A stretch of 57,167 nucleotides of DNA, taken from Bacteroidota bacterium. Its GTDB lineage: Bacteria > Bacteroidota > Bacteroidia > Flavobacteriales > Flavobacteriaceae. The DNA lies in the NCBI GenBank assembly GCA_027621175.1, contig JAQCCM010000008.1, positions 1 to 57,167 of the forward strand. Reading direction: 5' to 3'. A model generated the notes under the pieces. The model ran no database searches and was not told the origin of the DNA. It saw only the letters and a program-made list of their open reading frames with translations. Positions 1-7,373 of the stretch are shown piece by piece (position 1 is the first letter of the stretch; every line of letters begins with the position of its first letter). The translations under genes and the position numbers were made by a program.

Positions 1-549
1 AGTTTCGTTTGCATCTACATCTGCTTGTACAGCATCTATGTTGGTTTGTAGCGTTGTATCTGCTGTATCGCTTGCTGTTTTATTGGTGTCAACAACATCT
101 TCTAAGGCAGCAACTAAAGATTCAGCTCCAGAATTTACTGCATAATAAGAAAAAGGAGTGTAATTAAGTTTTTGATTGCTTAACATTGTAAAGTTTGAGC
201 AAGTTCCTGAAAAGTCTATATCAACTCGTAGAGATTTATCCTCAGAAGACCAAGCCACAGCGCCCCAGGTTACAGCACCTACTGGCTGCCCTGTTCCAAT
301 CACAAGGTTTACCATTCCATAGACATCTGTTTTAACTGTCTGTAATTCAGAGTATTCATAATTGCCCGAACTATTAATTATGTAAAACTTTAAACAGATA
401 TCAGTATTAGCAAGCGGTGTATAGTCATTGTCCTTACCTGGAAGTGATTCTCCGGTAGGATTAAGAATTAATGCTTGGTAGCTTATGCCATTTCTATCCT
501 GACCAAAGCTAATGGCTGACAATAAAAGGATGGTGAAAAGTAATCTCAT
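1..549 (-). CDS. Secreted adhesin/tail-fibre-like coiled-coil protein, N-terminal part (runs off the window)
   Basis: The reading frame is open from an ATG at 549 to base 1, so 183 residues are visible and the C-terminus lies outside. It begins with a signal peptide (MRLLFTILLLSAISFGQ), followed by a segment starting NGISYQALILNP and containing TDVYGMVNLVIGTGQP. I know this kind of segment from the N-termini of long flavobacterial surface proteins. The last ~35 residues (DTNKTASDTADTTLQTNID, then VQADVDANET) begin a heptad-like Asp/Asn/Ala/Thr-rich repeat, typical of a trimeric coiled-coil stalk. It is the third gene of a minus-strand cluster and starts 1 base after the stop of the barrel gene. 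A role in adhesion or a surface fibre is inferred; no catalytic domain is visible. Confidence 0.7.
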   Translation of the reverse strand, partial: MRLLFTILLLSAISFGQDRNGISYQALILNPTGESLPGKDNDYTPLANTDICLKFYIINSSGNYEYSELQTVKTDVYGMVNLVIGTGQPVGAVTWGAVAWSSEDKSLRVDIDFSGTCSNFTMLSNQKLNYTPFSYYAVNSGAESLVAALEDVVDTNKTASDTADTTLQTNIDAVQADVDANET

Positions 550-550
550 A

Positions 551-1144
551 TCATTGTAAGTTTAGTTTAATCCCCAGTTGATGGGTAGTAAAGTTTAGTG
601 ATTCGTCTGACCCCCCACTTAAATTAAGACTTACTTGAATAGCATATCCAACCTCTAAGAATGTGTTATTTGTAGAGATAACTTGGTAACCAAAACCACC
701 CCTTGGTCCTCCCCATATTCCTTTAAACTCGTCGTATTCAGATAATTTAAATGTTTGACTTCCTAAAGTTTGTTTACCATCAATCATTGACGACAAATCG
801 AATGCCACATTAAAAAAAAAGGAATCATCATCCCCAAAATAGTTTGTCCATTGAGCAAAGCCGCCTAGATGGGTTACATCCCAGTCATACTTGTCGAAGC
901 CATTCCCACCAGTTGCGTTATACTTATTAAGTGCAATACCATAAGAGAACATACCTCTATAACCTATTGAACCAAGTCCTGCTCTTAAAAATAGTCCATT
1001 TCCTGATTTTATATTGTCTGTAGTGCCACCATTGGCATTCTTATAGTCGTATGAGGTGAAGTTCATACCTGTTTCAAGAAAAACATCTTGAGCATAGAGA
1101 CTAGTGCCAATGAGTATGGTTATAAGTAAAGTTAATTTCTTCAT
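551..1144 (-). CDS. Putative outer-membrane beta-barrel protein
   Basis: 197 residues with a clear signal peptide (MKKLTLLITILIGTSLYAQ). The rest alternates short amphipathic strands with Gly/Asn/Asp-rich turns (for example GMNFTSYDYKNANGG and FGYQVISTNNTFLEVGYAIQ) and ends in a strand-like HQLGIKLNLQ, as expected for a small 8-10 stranded barrel. No named family motif was recognised. Its ATG overlaps the stop of the T9SS gene by one base (TAATG), so the two are probably translationally coupled. With the downstream fibre-like gene it may form an export or anchoring unit; this is inference from context. Confidence 0.65.
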   Translation of the reverse strand: MKKLTLLITILIGTSLYAQDVFLETGMNFTSYDYKNANGGTTDNIKSGNGLFLRAGLGSIGYRGMFSYGIALNKYNATGGNGFDKYDWDVTHLGGFAQWTNYFGDDDSFFFNVAFDLSSMIDGKQTLGSQTFKLSEYDEFKGIWGGPRGGFGYQVISTNNTFLEVGYAIQVSLNLSGGSDESLNFTTHQLGIKLNLQ

Positions 1145-1593
1145 TACTGTTTGATGAGTTTAGCGTAAAATATCTTTTTGTCAGCTTGAATAGTTATTAG
1201 GTATGTTTGAGCAGCTAGATTTGGAATATCAATAACGAGTTCTTTGGAGTCTGAAAAGGTTTTATTGTAAACTATTTGTCCTGGTGTATTTTGAACAATT
1301 ACTTGTATGTTGTTGTACTTATTATCAAGCAGTGCTTTAAACTGCTGTTCAAAAGGGTTAGGATAGATAGATACACTCATATCCATTGATACCTGCTCAA
1401 TAAAATATGAGCCTGATATGGGTTGAACATATCCCTGAGAAACCAAATTTCCGCTGGATGAGGTATTGCCAATTACTGAAGATTGACCTGTAGAGTAAAT
1501 GACATACTGTGAGGAACCACCACTAGCACTAAGTGTTTGGTGATGTAGCTGAGAGAAACATAACAAGGGAAATACTAGTAACAAAAACCTCAT
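1144..1593 (-). CDS. Small secreted protein with T9SS type A sorting domain
   Basis: 149 residues. A signal peptide (MRFLLLVFPLLCFSQ) is followed by a short Ser/Gly-rich segment with GQSSVIGNTSSSGNLVSQGY. The C-terminal ~75 residues form a Por-type sorting domain: the SIYPNPF motif near residue 76, the central PGQIVYNKTF strand, and a terminal YLITIQ...FYAKLIKQ. Such domains direct proteins to the type IX secretion system of Bacteroidota, so export across the outer membrane is expected. The cargo part is very small (~60 residues) with no enzymatic motif. It is the first gene of the cluster, starting only ~30 bases from the recombinase remnant; the sequence TACTTTTA at 1597-1604 (minus strand) is one base from the -7 consensus. 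Confidence 0.8.
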   Translation of the reverse strand: MRFLLLVFPLLCFSQLHHQTLSASGGSSQYVIYSTGQSSVIGNTSSSGNLVSQGYVQPISGSYFIEQVSMDMSVSIYPNPFEQQFKALLDNKYNNIQVIVQNTPGQIVYNKTFSDSKELVIDIPNLAAQTYLITIQADKKIFYAKLIKQ

Positions 1594-1622
1594 CTAGTAA
1601 AAGTATAAAAAAAATATTACGA

Positions 1623-1742
1623 ACCGTTTCATTACACAAGCTGCAAAGAGCTATGGGGCACTCAAGTTTAAATGTATCCCTGACCTACTTAAGAGGATTA
1701 GAAATAGCCGAACTAAAAGAAGAAGATATGCCTATGGTTTAG
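1623..1742 (+). pseudogene. Tyrosine recombinase (integrase), C-terminal remnant
   Basis: About 39 codons ending in TAG match the extreme C-terminus of Bacteroidota tyrosine integrases: LQRAMGHSS, the LGH-type box carrying the third catalytic histidine, then LTYLRGLE with the nucleophilic tyrosine, then the tail AELKEEDMPMV. The upstream catalytic core and the N-terminal DNA-binding domain are absent. The same frame stays open back to 1533, but that part is not integrase-like and lies across the start of the opposite-strand T9SS gene. The break is therefore between about 1594 and 1622. A functional protein is very unlikely. Confidence 0.75.
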
Positions 1743-1904
1743 TCCTTGTAGGAAAAGATTACATATACGTTCATAAATATCCATTATTGTGGAAAGGTAT
1801 TACTTGACTTAACATCTTAAGGGTTGTAACTTTGGTGGGTAGTGGGAATGCATTACAGTAAATCATAATTGCTATATATCATTAACAACTATTCTACTTT
1901 AACA

Positions 1905-2033
1905 ATATATTGTAGGATGTTTATGTGTTTAGATAATATATCGTTTCCTACTACTTAAATACTTCTTATTACAAATAGCTTTATATATAAAGTTGTATAC
2001 AGGATAAAACTATCTTATAAACATCCAATATAT
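1905..2033. repeat. Long imperfect inverted repeat
   Basis: The left arm ATATATTG-TAG-GATGTTTAT (1905-1924) is matched on the opposite strand by ATATATTG-GATGTTTAT (2033-2017). That is 17 paired bases with a 3-base indel, separated by 92 bases. The right arm overlaps the TATATTTG element ahead of the small gene at 2075. It could be a regulator operator pair or recombinase/accessory protein sites of the degraded element. Confidence 0.55.
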
Positions 2034-2038
2034 ATTTG
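2031..2038 (+). promoter_or_regulatory. Possible -7 element (TATATTTG) for the small gene at 2075
   Basis: TATATTTG fits the Bacteroidota consensus TAnnTTTG and lies 36 bases before the ATG at 2075. No TTG sits at the usual -33 spacing, and the background is AT-rich, so support is weak. Confidence 0.35.
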
Positions 2039-2074
2039 TTTACGTTATATGTTATAGAAACATAATTTAACTAT

Positions 2075-2338
2075 ATGCCCTTTAATAGCAATACAGCAAG
2101 AGTAGCAGGACAAAAGAGTAAGAGAGGTAAAGCTAAGTATACTACTGAGATACGAGATAAGCTAAACAACTTAACAGACTACTTAATACAAGACTTAAAC
2201 ATACAAGACTTAGATACTAATGAAAAGTTAGCATTACTAAGAATACTGCTCGCATATACGCTTACTAAACCAAAAATAGATTACGAAGCTCAAGAGCAGA
2301 AGCACTTTACAGTTGAGGTTATTGATAAGTTAGCATAA
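2075..2338 (+). CDS. Small hypothetical protein of mobile-element type
   Basis: 87 residues. The N-terminus is basic and polar (MPFNSNTARVAGQKSKRGKA) and is followed by a helical region with LTDYLIQDLNIQDL and EKLALLRILLAYTLTKP. Small proteins with this layout (Asn/Lys/Gly-rich lead, KxTxEIR-type helix, then a helical domain) are often found in flavobacterial prophages and integrative elements, sometimes as terminase-small-subunit-like or DUF5681-like proteins. That is from memory and not certain. It sits between the integrase remnant and the tRNA and shares their high AT content. Function unknown. Confidence 0.5.
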   Translation: MPFNSNTARVAGQKSKRGKAKYTTEIRDKLNNLTDYLIQDLNIQDLDTNEKLALLRILLAYTLTKPKIDYEAQEQKHFTVEVIDKLA

Positions 2339-2355
2339 GACATTTATATTTGGAT

Positions 2356-2448
2356 ATGGAATTAGACATATCAAAGGAAGTTATAGTGGGCATTGCTGTA
2401 GTCATTTATGGCATAATACTTTATTTGTTATTTAAACCAAAAAACTAG
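2356..2448 (+). CDS. Very small single-pass membrane protein
   Basis: 30 codons from ATG 2356 to TAG 2448, 17 bases after the preceding stop. The product is a short acidic lead (MELDISKE), a hydrophobic span of about 18 residues (VIVGIAVVIYGIILYLLF) and a basic tail (KPKN). This is a plausible single transmembrane microprotein with positive-inside orientation. It may be co-transcribed with the 87-residue gene. Coding status rests only on this organisation. Confidence 0.4.
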   Translation: MELDISKEVIVGIAVVIYGIILYLLFKPKN

Positions 2449-2449
2449 C

Positions 2450-2469
2450 AGTTGCCAAATAGTTGCCAA
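2450..2469. repeat. Two direct copies of AGTTGCCAA beside the tRNA
   Basis: AGTTGCCAA occurs at 2450-2458 and again at 2461-2469, an 11-base period, about 75 bases beyond the encoded CCA end of the tRNA. Short tandem sites of this kind are typical of integrase arm-type binding or regulator sites at attachment regions. Confidence 0.45.
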
Positions 2470-2512
2470 GAATTAGTAGCTTTACATCAAGTTCTTTGCT
2501 AAGTCGTCTAAA

Positions 2513-2538
2513 GAAAAACCCCTCCGTAAAGAAGGGGT
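2513..2538 (-). terminator. Rho-independent terminator of the tRNA transcript
   Basis: On the minus strand ACCCCT (2538-2533), a 9-base loop and AGGGGT (2523-2518) are followed directly by TTTTC. It begins 4 bases beyond the 3' CCA of the tRNA and fits as its terminator. Confidence 0.7.
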
Positions 2539-2542
2539 ATGT

Positions 2543-2619
2543 TGGTGGTCCCACCTGGGCTCGAACCAGGGACCAACTGATTATGAGTCAGCTACTCTAA
2601 CCAACTGAGCTATAGGACC
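2543..2619 (-). tRNA. tRNA with CAU anticodon (Ile2 or elongator Met)
   Basis: A 77-base cloverleaf including encoded CCA. The acceptor GGTCCTA pairs with TGGGACC, the anticodon arm is GCTGA-CTCATAA-TCAGT with CAT at positions 34-36, and the T arm contains GGTTCGAGCC. Sequence alone does not separate tRNA-Ile2 (lysidine-modified) from elongator Met. The D arm and acceptor are not those of initiator tRNA, because the first pair G-C is intact. Its 3' end faces the recombinase remnant, the usual geometry of an integration site. Confidence 0.93.
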
Positions 2620-2678
2620 TGCTTGGGCACAAAAGTAAGCAATATCCCACTTTTGTAACACACTAAATTAAGTATTTA

Positions 2679-2686
2679 TATCTTTG
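2679..2686 (+). promoter_or_regulatory. -7 element TATCTTTG for the gene at 2701
   Basis: TATCTTTG matches TAnnTTTG exactly, with TTTTG at 2651-2655 a possible -33 element (23-base spacer). It lies 14 bases ahead of the start codon. Confidence 0.55.
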
Positions 2687-2700
2687 AAGAAAGCTTAGTG

Positions 2701-3165
2701 ATGTCACGATTTCTTAAATTTTCTTTTTTTGCTGGATTTATCTTAGGAACAATTCAGTTTCTACTTGTTTTAAGTTCTGGGTCTGTTGTCGCAGGGCTTT
2801 TATGGGGGATTGTACCCGCTTGGTTTTGGGCTACGTGCCAAAAGCTAAAACAAGAACAAACGGTAAGTAAACTGGAAGGGATTGCTTCATACGCCGTGGT
2901 CATGTTTGGCGGCGTTTTAGCCCTTGCAGGTGTTTTGTGTGTTCTTGCCTCTATTGGTTTTATGATTGCAGACCCTGAAATCATTCAGGCTGCTATGGAA
3001 CAACAACCCAACTTCGATGATTTAAGCGAAATGGAATTAGAAAGCATAACCAAAGTGATGAAAGTATTGCCATCCATCATGCCGCTTATCGCGCTTGGCG
3101 TTTGTCTTCAGTCGGTGTCCTATATCGGTTATGGCTTAGCTGTTGTACGTAATTATAGCCGCTAA
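2701..3165 (+). CDS. DUF4199-like integral membrane protein
   Basis: 154 residues from ATG 2701; a GTG directly before it at 2698 is a less likely start. There are four hydrophobic segments, roughly residues 5-30, 32-45, 60-85 and 118-145. A polar acidic loop with ADPEII, MEQQPNFDDLSEMELE and ITKVMKVLP separates the third and fourth. This arrangement, with an extracytoplasmic helix-rich loop before the last segment, resembles DUF4199 proteins of Bacteroidota, whose function is unknown. The 3' end overlaps the convergent addB stop by 4 bases. Family assignment is tentative; a four-pass membrane protein is fairly certain. Confidence 0.65.
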   Translation: MSRFLKFSFFAGFILGTIQFLLVLSSGSVVAGLLWGIVPAWFWATCQKLKQEQTVSKLEGIASYAVVMFGGVLALAGVLCVLASIGFMIADPEIIQAAMEQQPNFDDLSEMELESITKVMKVLPSIMPLIALGVCLQSVSYIGYGLAVVRNYSR

Positions 3166-5897
3166 ACTTCGGGTTCGCTAAAAGGCGTTTCCAAATCAAA
3201 TAATCTTTGAATAATTTGCGCAAATACGGCAGCTGCCTGCTCCATATTTTCTTCCGTAAGGTCTGCCATTATCTTTCGTGGTGAGACTTGATCACCTACA
3301 TATTTAACCCCTTTATTATAACTTTTCATCGAAATAATTCCAGCCTGATTTGCTTTTTGATTCGGGTGCTTATCATTCCAAAGCATGGCGTATAGCAAAA
3401 GTTGGCGGGCTTGTCCAAGGTCTGGGTCTGTAGTCAATAAAGACCAATCTGCTATACCAAGTTTCCCTACTGTTCCTGTCTTATAATCCAGCACTCTAAT
3501 CTTACCGTTATAAGAATCTACGCGGTCCACCGTTCCTTTTATTTTAATTTTTTCTTTGATCCCCGAAATAGTTAAAGAAGTCTCTAGTTTTTGTTCAAGA
3601 GCCAATAATGTTATGATATTCCCATTGGCAATTTCTTGTCTCTCAAAGGCAATCATATTTTCAATATTCCGCTTTATTGCGGAAAATGCCAGTACATTTT
3701 TTCCTGAAATATCATGAGGGGAAATTTCCCTAACAACCCTATCAGCAACAGCATCAATATTGTTCATCATGTCCACAGCATCAGACTCCTTAAGTGTTTT
3801 CCCCACATAAGGGGAATAAAGGGTCTCCAAACAATTATGAACTAAGGTGCCATAGGTGCGATAAGAAAAAGATTCCTCCAGCTCATCTTCGTCTTTTAGA
3901 CCAAGCAAGTAACGCTTGTAAAAGGCATATCCGTCTTTGACATACAAATTAAGTGCCGATGGAGAAAATCCATACTCGGCTAGCGCATACAGTTTTTTAA
4001 GTGTTGATGGGGTTTTAGGTATAGACTTGGTTTGGCTTACGGGAGAAATAAATACTACATCTTGAATGTACTCCTGCCAGTGATGTAATGGAGGGCGTTC
4101 ATGCGCCCATTGACGGATAAACCGGCTCCGTTCGCCTACCTGAATGCCATCCGTAGTGCCACTATAGAGCAAATAAACTTCCTTAGCACGATACATAAGG
4201 CGATAAAAGTGATAGGTAAAAATCGCGTCTTGATCTTCTTGAGTGGGAAGTCCAAATTCTTTTTTAACGTCATACGGAATCCACGACGATTGCCCAGATT
4301 GGCTTGGCAAAATGCCTTCATTAACACCCGCTACAAGAACATGGTCAAAGTCAATGGTACGGGTTTCTAGTACACCTAAAATTTGGAGCCCTTCAAGTGG
4401 TGCCCCAACAAAATTCAACTTTTGCCCTGTGCTTAATTGCACATACAAACTGCGTAATAATGTAAAGGTAATTTCCTCCTCTAATGCGACCAATATTTCT
4501 TTGATCTGATGAAATAATGTCAAAAACTTTTCCGCGGCAACCCGATAAACCGCTGCAAGTCCCTGCTTTTGTTCTACGTTGTAAAATGTAGGCAGTATTT
4601 CAAGCACGTCCATTATCCATTGCTCAGGCGCCGGCGTTTCTCGGAATAGCTGTGTTACCAATTCTAAAGCAGATTCTGGTGCCATTTTCCTAATAAATGC
4701 AGGGCTTAAATAACTTCGATGCTCTTTTTTTGCTTCATTTATTAGGGCGGTACAAAATGTGTTGTCGTGAGAAGTAAAAAGCACTTGTGTTTCGGTTAAC
4801 GAAAGCAATGTTTCTACGTCTTTATAATAAAAGCCTTTGGGTGTTTTTCGAATAACCATTTTCATAAAAGCAGTAACAAACATCGCCATAGGGTGCTGCT
4901 CTAAGGGGTAGCCCATTGTTATATTAAGTTGGTCTATCCGATCCGGAAGGGCGTATAAAAGCGGTAGCAAAAGCGATTCATCTGCAAGAACCACTGCGGT
5001 TTTAGACCAGTCCTGATTTGCAGGCATCTTTGCTAATAAGGCTCCCATCTGTTTGGCCTGTCCTACCTGTTGTTGTACCTCAATAACATGCACATTTTTT
5101 GCAGATTCAAAAACGTGATGCGCTTGGCTAAAAGGCGTATTCGTATAAGCTTTCCAGTTTTTTACATACGTTCGAATAAATGCTCCTGCCTGATGGTATT
5201 CATTTTCGAGCATCTGCTTATCAATATCCCAAAATATTTGGGCGCGTTCCTGTGATAAAAGTTCTTGAATAATCAGCGCTTCGCTTGGGCTTAATGCATT
5301 AAATCCACAAAAAATAAACGTTGTTGCATTTTTATGCTGAAGATAGCTTTCTAGCTGTAATGTGGCTAAACGATAACACAGCCCGGGCGTTGCATGTCCT
5401 GTTTGTTCTAACCTGGAAATAAAATCTTGATACAATCGAGGCAACAACTCCCAAAAAGCAGTATAGTTTTGAATAATTTTATCTTGATTTTCGCCCCATG
5501 TGCGAATCTTATGCAGCGAATTGAGGTACGAAAAAAATGGTTTTCGCTCCAACAGATATTGATCCATGGTATTAAGGTCTTTCATTAATGGTGAAGACCA
5601 CCCCAAAAAAGTCTCAAACGAATCTGCTTTTTTTGAGTTTTGTGTTGCGCAATAACTTTGGTATAGTGCCTGTTGTTGTTGCAATTCTGTTGCGGGCTGC
5701 AGTGTGCTAATGGACGCCACAAAGTCGTCAATGCTTATCATTTCTGGTAAAATAAGCGGACCCTTTAGTGTTTGAATTAATTCCTGCTGCAGGAAAAGTC
5801 GAGCGCGGCGATTGGGCAATACAAAGCAGACGTTCGCCCAATGTATCTTTTGGGCCTCTAGTTTTTGTACAACACTTCCAAGAAAGGAGTTAGGCAT
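3162..5897 (-). CDS. addB: AddB-type PD-(D/E)XK nuclease/inactive helicase subunit
   Basis: 911 residues. The N-terminus (VCFVLPNRRARLFLQQEL) is the AddB/RexB-like degenerate helicase start with no Walker A lysine. The C-terminal ~250 residues form a RecB-family nuclease: YGTLVHNCLETLY, GTVDRVDSYNGKIRVLDYKTG (catalytic Asp and the D-Y-K motif) and QARQLLLYAM (QxxxxxYA). No cysteine cluster for the iron-sulfur site of some AddB proteins is visible around the nuclease. It should pair with the AddA-like protein at 8702-11782 to resect double-strand breaks for RecA. It is last in the addA-ompA-ompA-addB order, and a strong terminator lies just upstream, so it probably has its own promoter. Confidence 0.85.
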   Translation of the reverse strand: MPNSFLGSVVQKLEAQKIHWANVCFVLPNRRARLFLQQELIQTLKGPLILPEMISIDDFVASISTLQPATELQQQQALYQSYCATQNSKKADSFETFLGWSSPLMKDLNTMDQYLLERKPFFSYLNSLHKIRTWGENQDKIIQNYTAFWELLPRLYQDFISRLEQTGHATPGLCYRLATLQLESYLQHKNATTFIFCGFNALSPSEALIIQELLSQERAQIFWDIDKQMLENEYHQAGAFIRTYVKNWKAYTNTPFSQAHHVFESAKNVHVIEVQQQVGQAKQMGALLAKMPANQDWSKTAVVLADESLLLPLLYALPDRIDQLNITMGYPLEQHPMAMFVTAFMKMVIRKTPKGFYYKDVETLLSLTETQVLFTSHDNTFCTALINEAKKEHRSYLSPAFIRKMAPESALELVTQLFRETPAPEQWIMDVLEILPTFYNVEQKQGLAAVYRVAAEKFLTLFHQIKEILVALEEEITFTLLRSLYVQLSTGQKLNFVGAPLEGLQILGVLETRTIDFDHVLVAGVNEGILPSQSGQSSWIPYDVKKEFGLPTQEDQDAIFTYHFYRLMYRAKEVYLLYSGTTDGIQVGERSRFIRQWAHERPPLHHWQEYIQDVVFISPVSQTKSIPKTPSTLKKLYALAEYGFSPSALNLYVKDGYAFYKRYLLGLKDEDELEESFSYRTYGTLVHNCLETLYSPYVGKTLKESDAVDMMNNIDAVADRVVREISPHDISGKNVLAFSAIKRNIENMIAFERQEIANGNIITLLALEQKLETSLTISGIKEKIKIKGTVDRVDSYNGKIRVLDYKTGTVGKLGIADWSLLTTDPDLGQARQLLLYAMLWNDKHPNQKANQAGIISMKSYNKGVKYVGDQVSPRKIMADLTEENMEQAAAVFAQIIQRLFDLETPFSEPEV

Positions 5898-5903
5898 ACC
5901 CTA

Positions 5904-5936
5904 AAATAAAAAAACGCGGTGAATTCACCGCGTTTT
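5904..5936 (-). terminator. Terminator after the first OmpA gene
   Basis: A 26-base perfect palindrome AAAACGCGGTGAATTCACCGCGTTTT (5911-5936) in two halves of 13 is followed on the minus strand by TTTTTATTTTAG. It lies 24 bases beyond the OmpA stop and ends just before the addB start at 5897. Confidence 0.85.
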
Positions 5937-5959
5937 CTTATACATTATTTTGTCTGTAA

Positions 5960-7285
5960 TTAGTTCACTACTTTGAACTCTACGCGACGGTTAATCGCAC
6001 GACCTTCTGCTGTCTTGTTGCTTGCTTTTGGCATAGACTCGCCAAATGCTTTTGTGCTTAAACGATTTGCATCTATACCAAGGTTTACTAAGTAATCTTT
6101 GATTGATGAAGCTCGGTTGTTAGAAAGCGGATTGTTAAACGACTCTTCACCTGTGTTATCAGCATGACCTTCGATGCTAATACTTGCATCACTGTTTGCC
6201 AATAATACTTTAAGTACTGTTGAAAGACGTTCAACATCTTGAGAATCAATATTGTACTTTTCTAAATCAAAGGTAATATCATAGTCTGCTAACATAGAAA
6301 GTGGGTATTCTGGGCAGCCGTTGTTAGACGCTGGACCTGCAACTGCTGGACACTTATCGTCTTTGTCTGCAACGCTATCTCCGTCAGCGTCTGGACAGCC
6401 ATTTAGTGCTTCACTTCCTGCTGCATTTGGACATGCATCGTCAGCATCTGTGATGCCGTCACCGTCTGCATCAGGACAGCCATTTAGTGCTGCTACTCCT
6501 GCTACATTTGGACATGCATCATCACTGTCTTTAATGCTATCGTTATCAGCATCTGGACAACCATTAAGTGCAGCTAATCCAGCTGTTAAAGGACAATCGT
6601 CATCACTGTTTCTAATGCCATCTCCGTCGTCATCTGGACAACCGTTTAAGTTTTCAAGACCTGCCACTTCTGGACATGCATCCAAGCTGTCTTTAACACC
6701 ATCTCTGTCAGTATCGCCATCACCAAAAGCAAATGAGAAACCTGCCAAATGTTGTAAATGGGTAATTCCTCCGTCGTCATTGCCTATAAGACCATCAAAT
6801 TCTCTGGAGTACACTTTGTAGGTGGTTTTTAATGTAAGTGCAAAAGCATCACTAAACCAATAGTTTAGACCTGCACCTGCATACGTAACAAAGAAATCAT
6901 CGCTTAAAGGGGAAATTCCGCTCAAACCGCCTGCAAGACCAACACCTACACGTAGGGTAGGTTCAAACTTTCCGAGGTTTATAATTTGATTCGCAGAAAG
7001 AGATGTGCCTAAATCAAGGCTATAATAAAGGTCATCACTTCCAGATTCGCGGCTCAGGTTATTCAAAGTCCCAGCCAAATCAACAGAAAATCCAGAACCA
7101 ATATACCTTGAAACCTCCAAATAAGAGAAGTTTGGGGAAATCTGTGTTTCATTATCTTTCCCATCAAGTAATAGGTTAACTGCATTTGTGCCCACAGTTA
7201 ATTTCCAAGGGTTAGTGTCGTTTTGTGCTAAAACACTAGTAGTAAAACTAACCAGCATAAGCGCTGTAAATAAATAATTTTTCAT
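5960..7285 (-). CDS. OmpA family protein with thrombospondin type 3 repeats (copy 1)
   Basis: 441 residues. A signal peptide ends in SVLAQ; a beta-barrel of ~170 residues follows (GTNAVNLLLDGKD, FSYLEVSRYIGSGFSVDLAG, YAGAGLNYWF). Next are five thrombospondin type 3 calcium-binding repeats of the form DxDxDGxxDxxDxCP, and then a C-terminal OmpA peptidoglycan-binding domain (ISIEGHADNTG, NRASSIKDYLVNLGI, AFGESMP, GRAINRRVEF). It is expected in the outer membrane, tethered to the cell wall. It is a close paralogue of the gene at 7374-8669 in the same orientation, consistent with tandem duplication, and has one more TSP3 repeat. Own -7 element at 7311-7318. Confidence 0.93.
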   Translation of the reverse strand: MKNYLFTALMLVSFTTSVLAQNDTNPWKLTVGTNAVNLLLDGKDNETQISPNFSYLEVSRYIGSGFSVDLAGTLNNLSRESGSDDLYYSLDLGTSLSANQIINLGKFEPTLRVGVGLAGGLSGISPLSDDFFVTYAGAGLNYWFSDAFALTLKTTYKVYSREFDGLIGNDDGGITHLQHLAGFSFAFGDGDTDRDGVKDSLDACPEVAGLENLNGCPDDDGDGIRNSDDDCPLTAGLAALNGCPDADNDSIKDSDDACPNVAGVAALNGCPDADGDGITDADDACPNAAGSEALNGCPDADGDSVADKDDKCPAVAGPASNNGCPEYPLSMLADYDITFDLEKYNIDSQDVERLSTVLKVLLANSDASISIEGHADNTGEESFNNPLSNNRASSIKDYLVNLGIDANRLSTKAFGESMPKASNKTAEGRAINRRVEFKVVN

Positions 7286-7310
7286 TTTATTAATAATATA
7301 TTAAGTTGTG

Positions 7311-7318
7311 CAAAACTA
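7311..7318 (-). promoter_or_regulatory. -7 element TAGTTTTG for OmpA copy 1
   Basis: On the minus strand TAGTTTTG (7318-7311) matches TAnnTTTG and lies 25 bases before the ATG at 7285. No clear TTG is seen at -33. Confidence 0.4.
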
Positions 7319-7348
7319 ATAAAAAAACGCGGTGTTTATACAGCGTTT
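7318..7348 (-). terminator. Terminator after the second OmpA gene
   Basis: On the minus strand AAACGC (7348-7343) pairs with GCGTTT (7330-7325) around a loop that can pair TGT with ACA further, followed by TTTTATTAG. It shares the ACGCGGTG core with the terminator of copy 1, which suggests the whole gene-terminator unit was duplicated. Confidence 0.65.
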
Positions 7349-7373
7349 TATATTATTATGATAAATCTTATCG

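Larger units (their letters stand above)
1743..2074. other. AT-rich non-coding gap in accessory region
   Basis: 332 bases without a convincing gene on either strand. The sequence is strongly AT-rich and holds a long inverted repeat (1905-1924 with 2017-2033), a 14-base palindrome CTTTATATATAAAG at 1979-1992, and a -7-like element TATATTTG at 2031-2038. It may be the regulatory or recombination region of the degraded element. I recognise no known RNA. Confidence 0.6.

Noticed and set aside
1533-1622. Upstream extension of the recombinase remnant to an ATG at 1533
   Set aside because: Overlaps the start of the T9SS gene and has no integrase-like residues; homology begins only near 1623.
6321-6821. 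Long plus-strand open frame antisense to the TSP3 repeats of OmpA copy 1
   Set aside because: Mirror of the Asp/Gly-rich repeat codons; low-complexity Ser/Pro/Ala product without homologous features or promoter.
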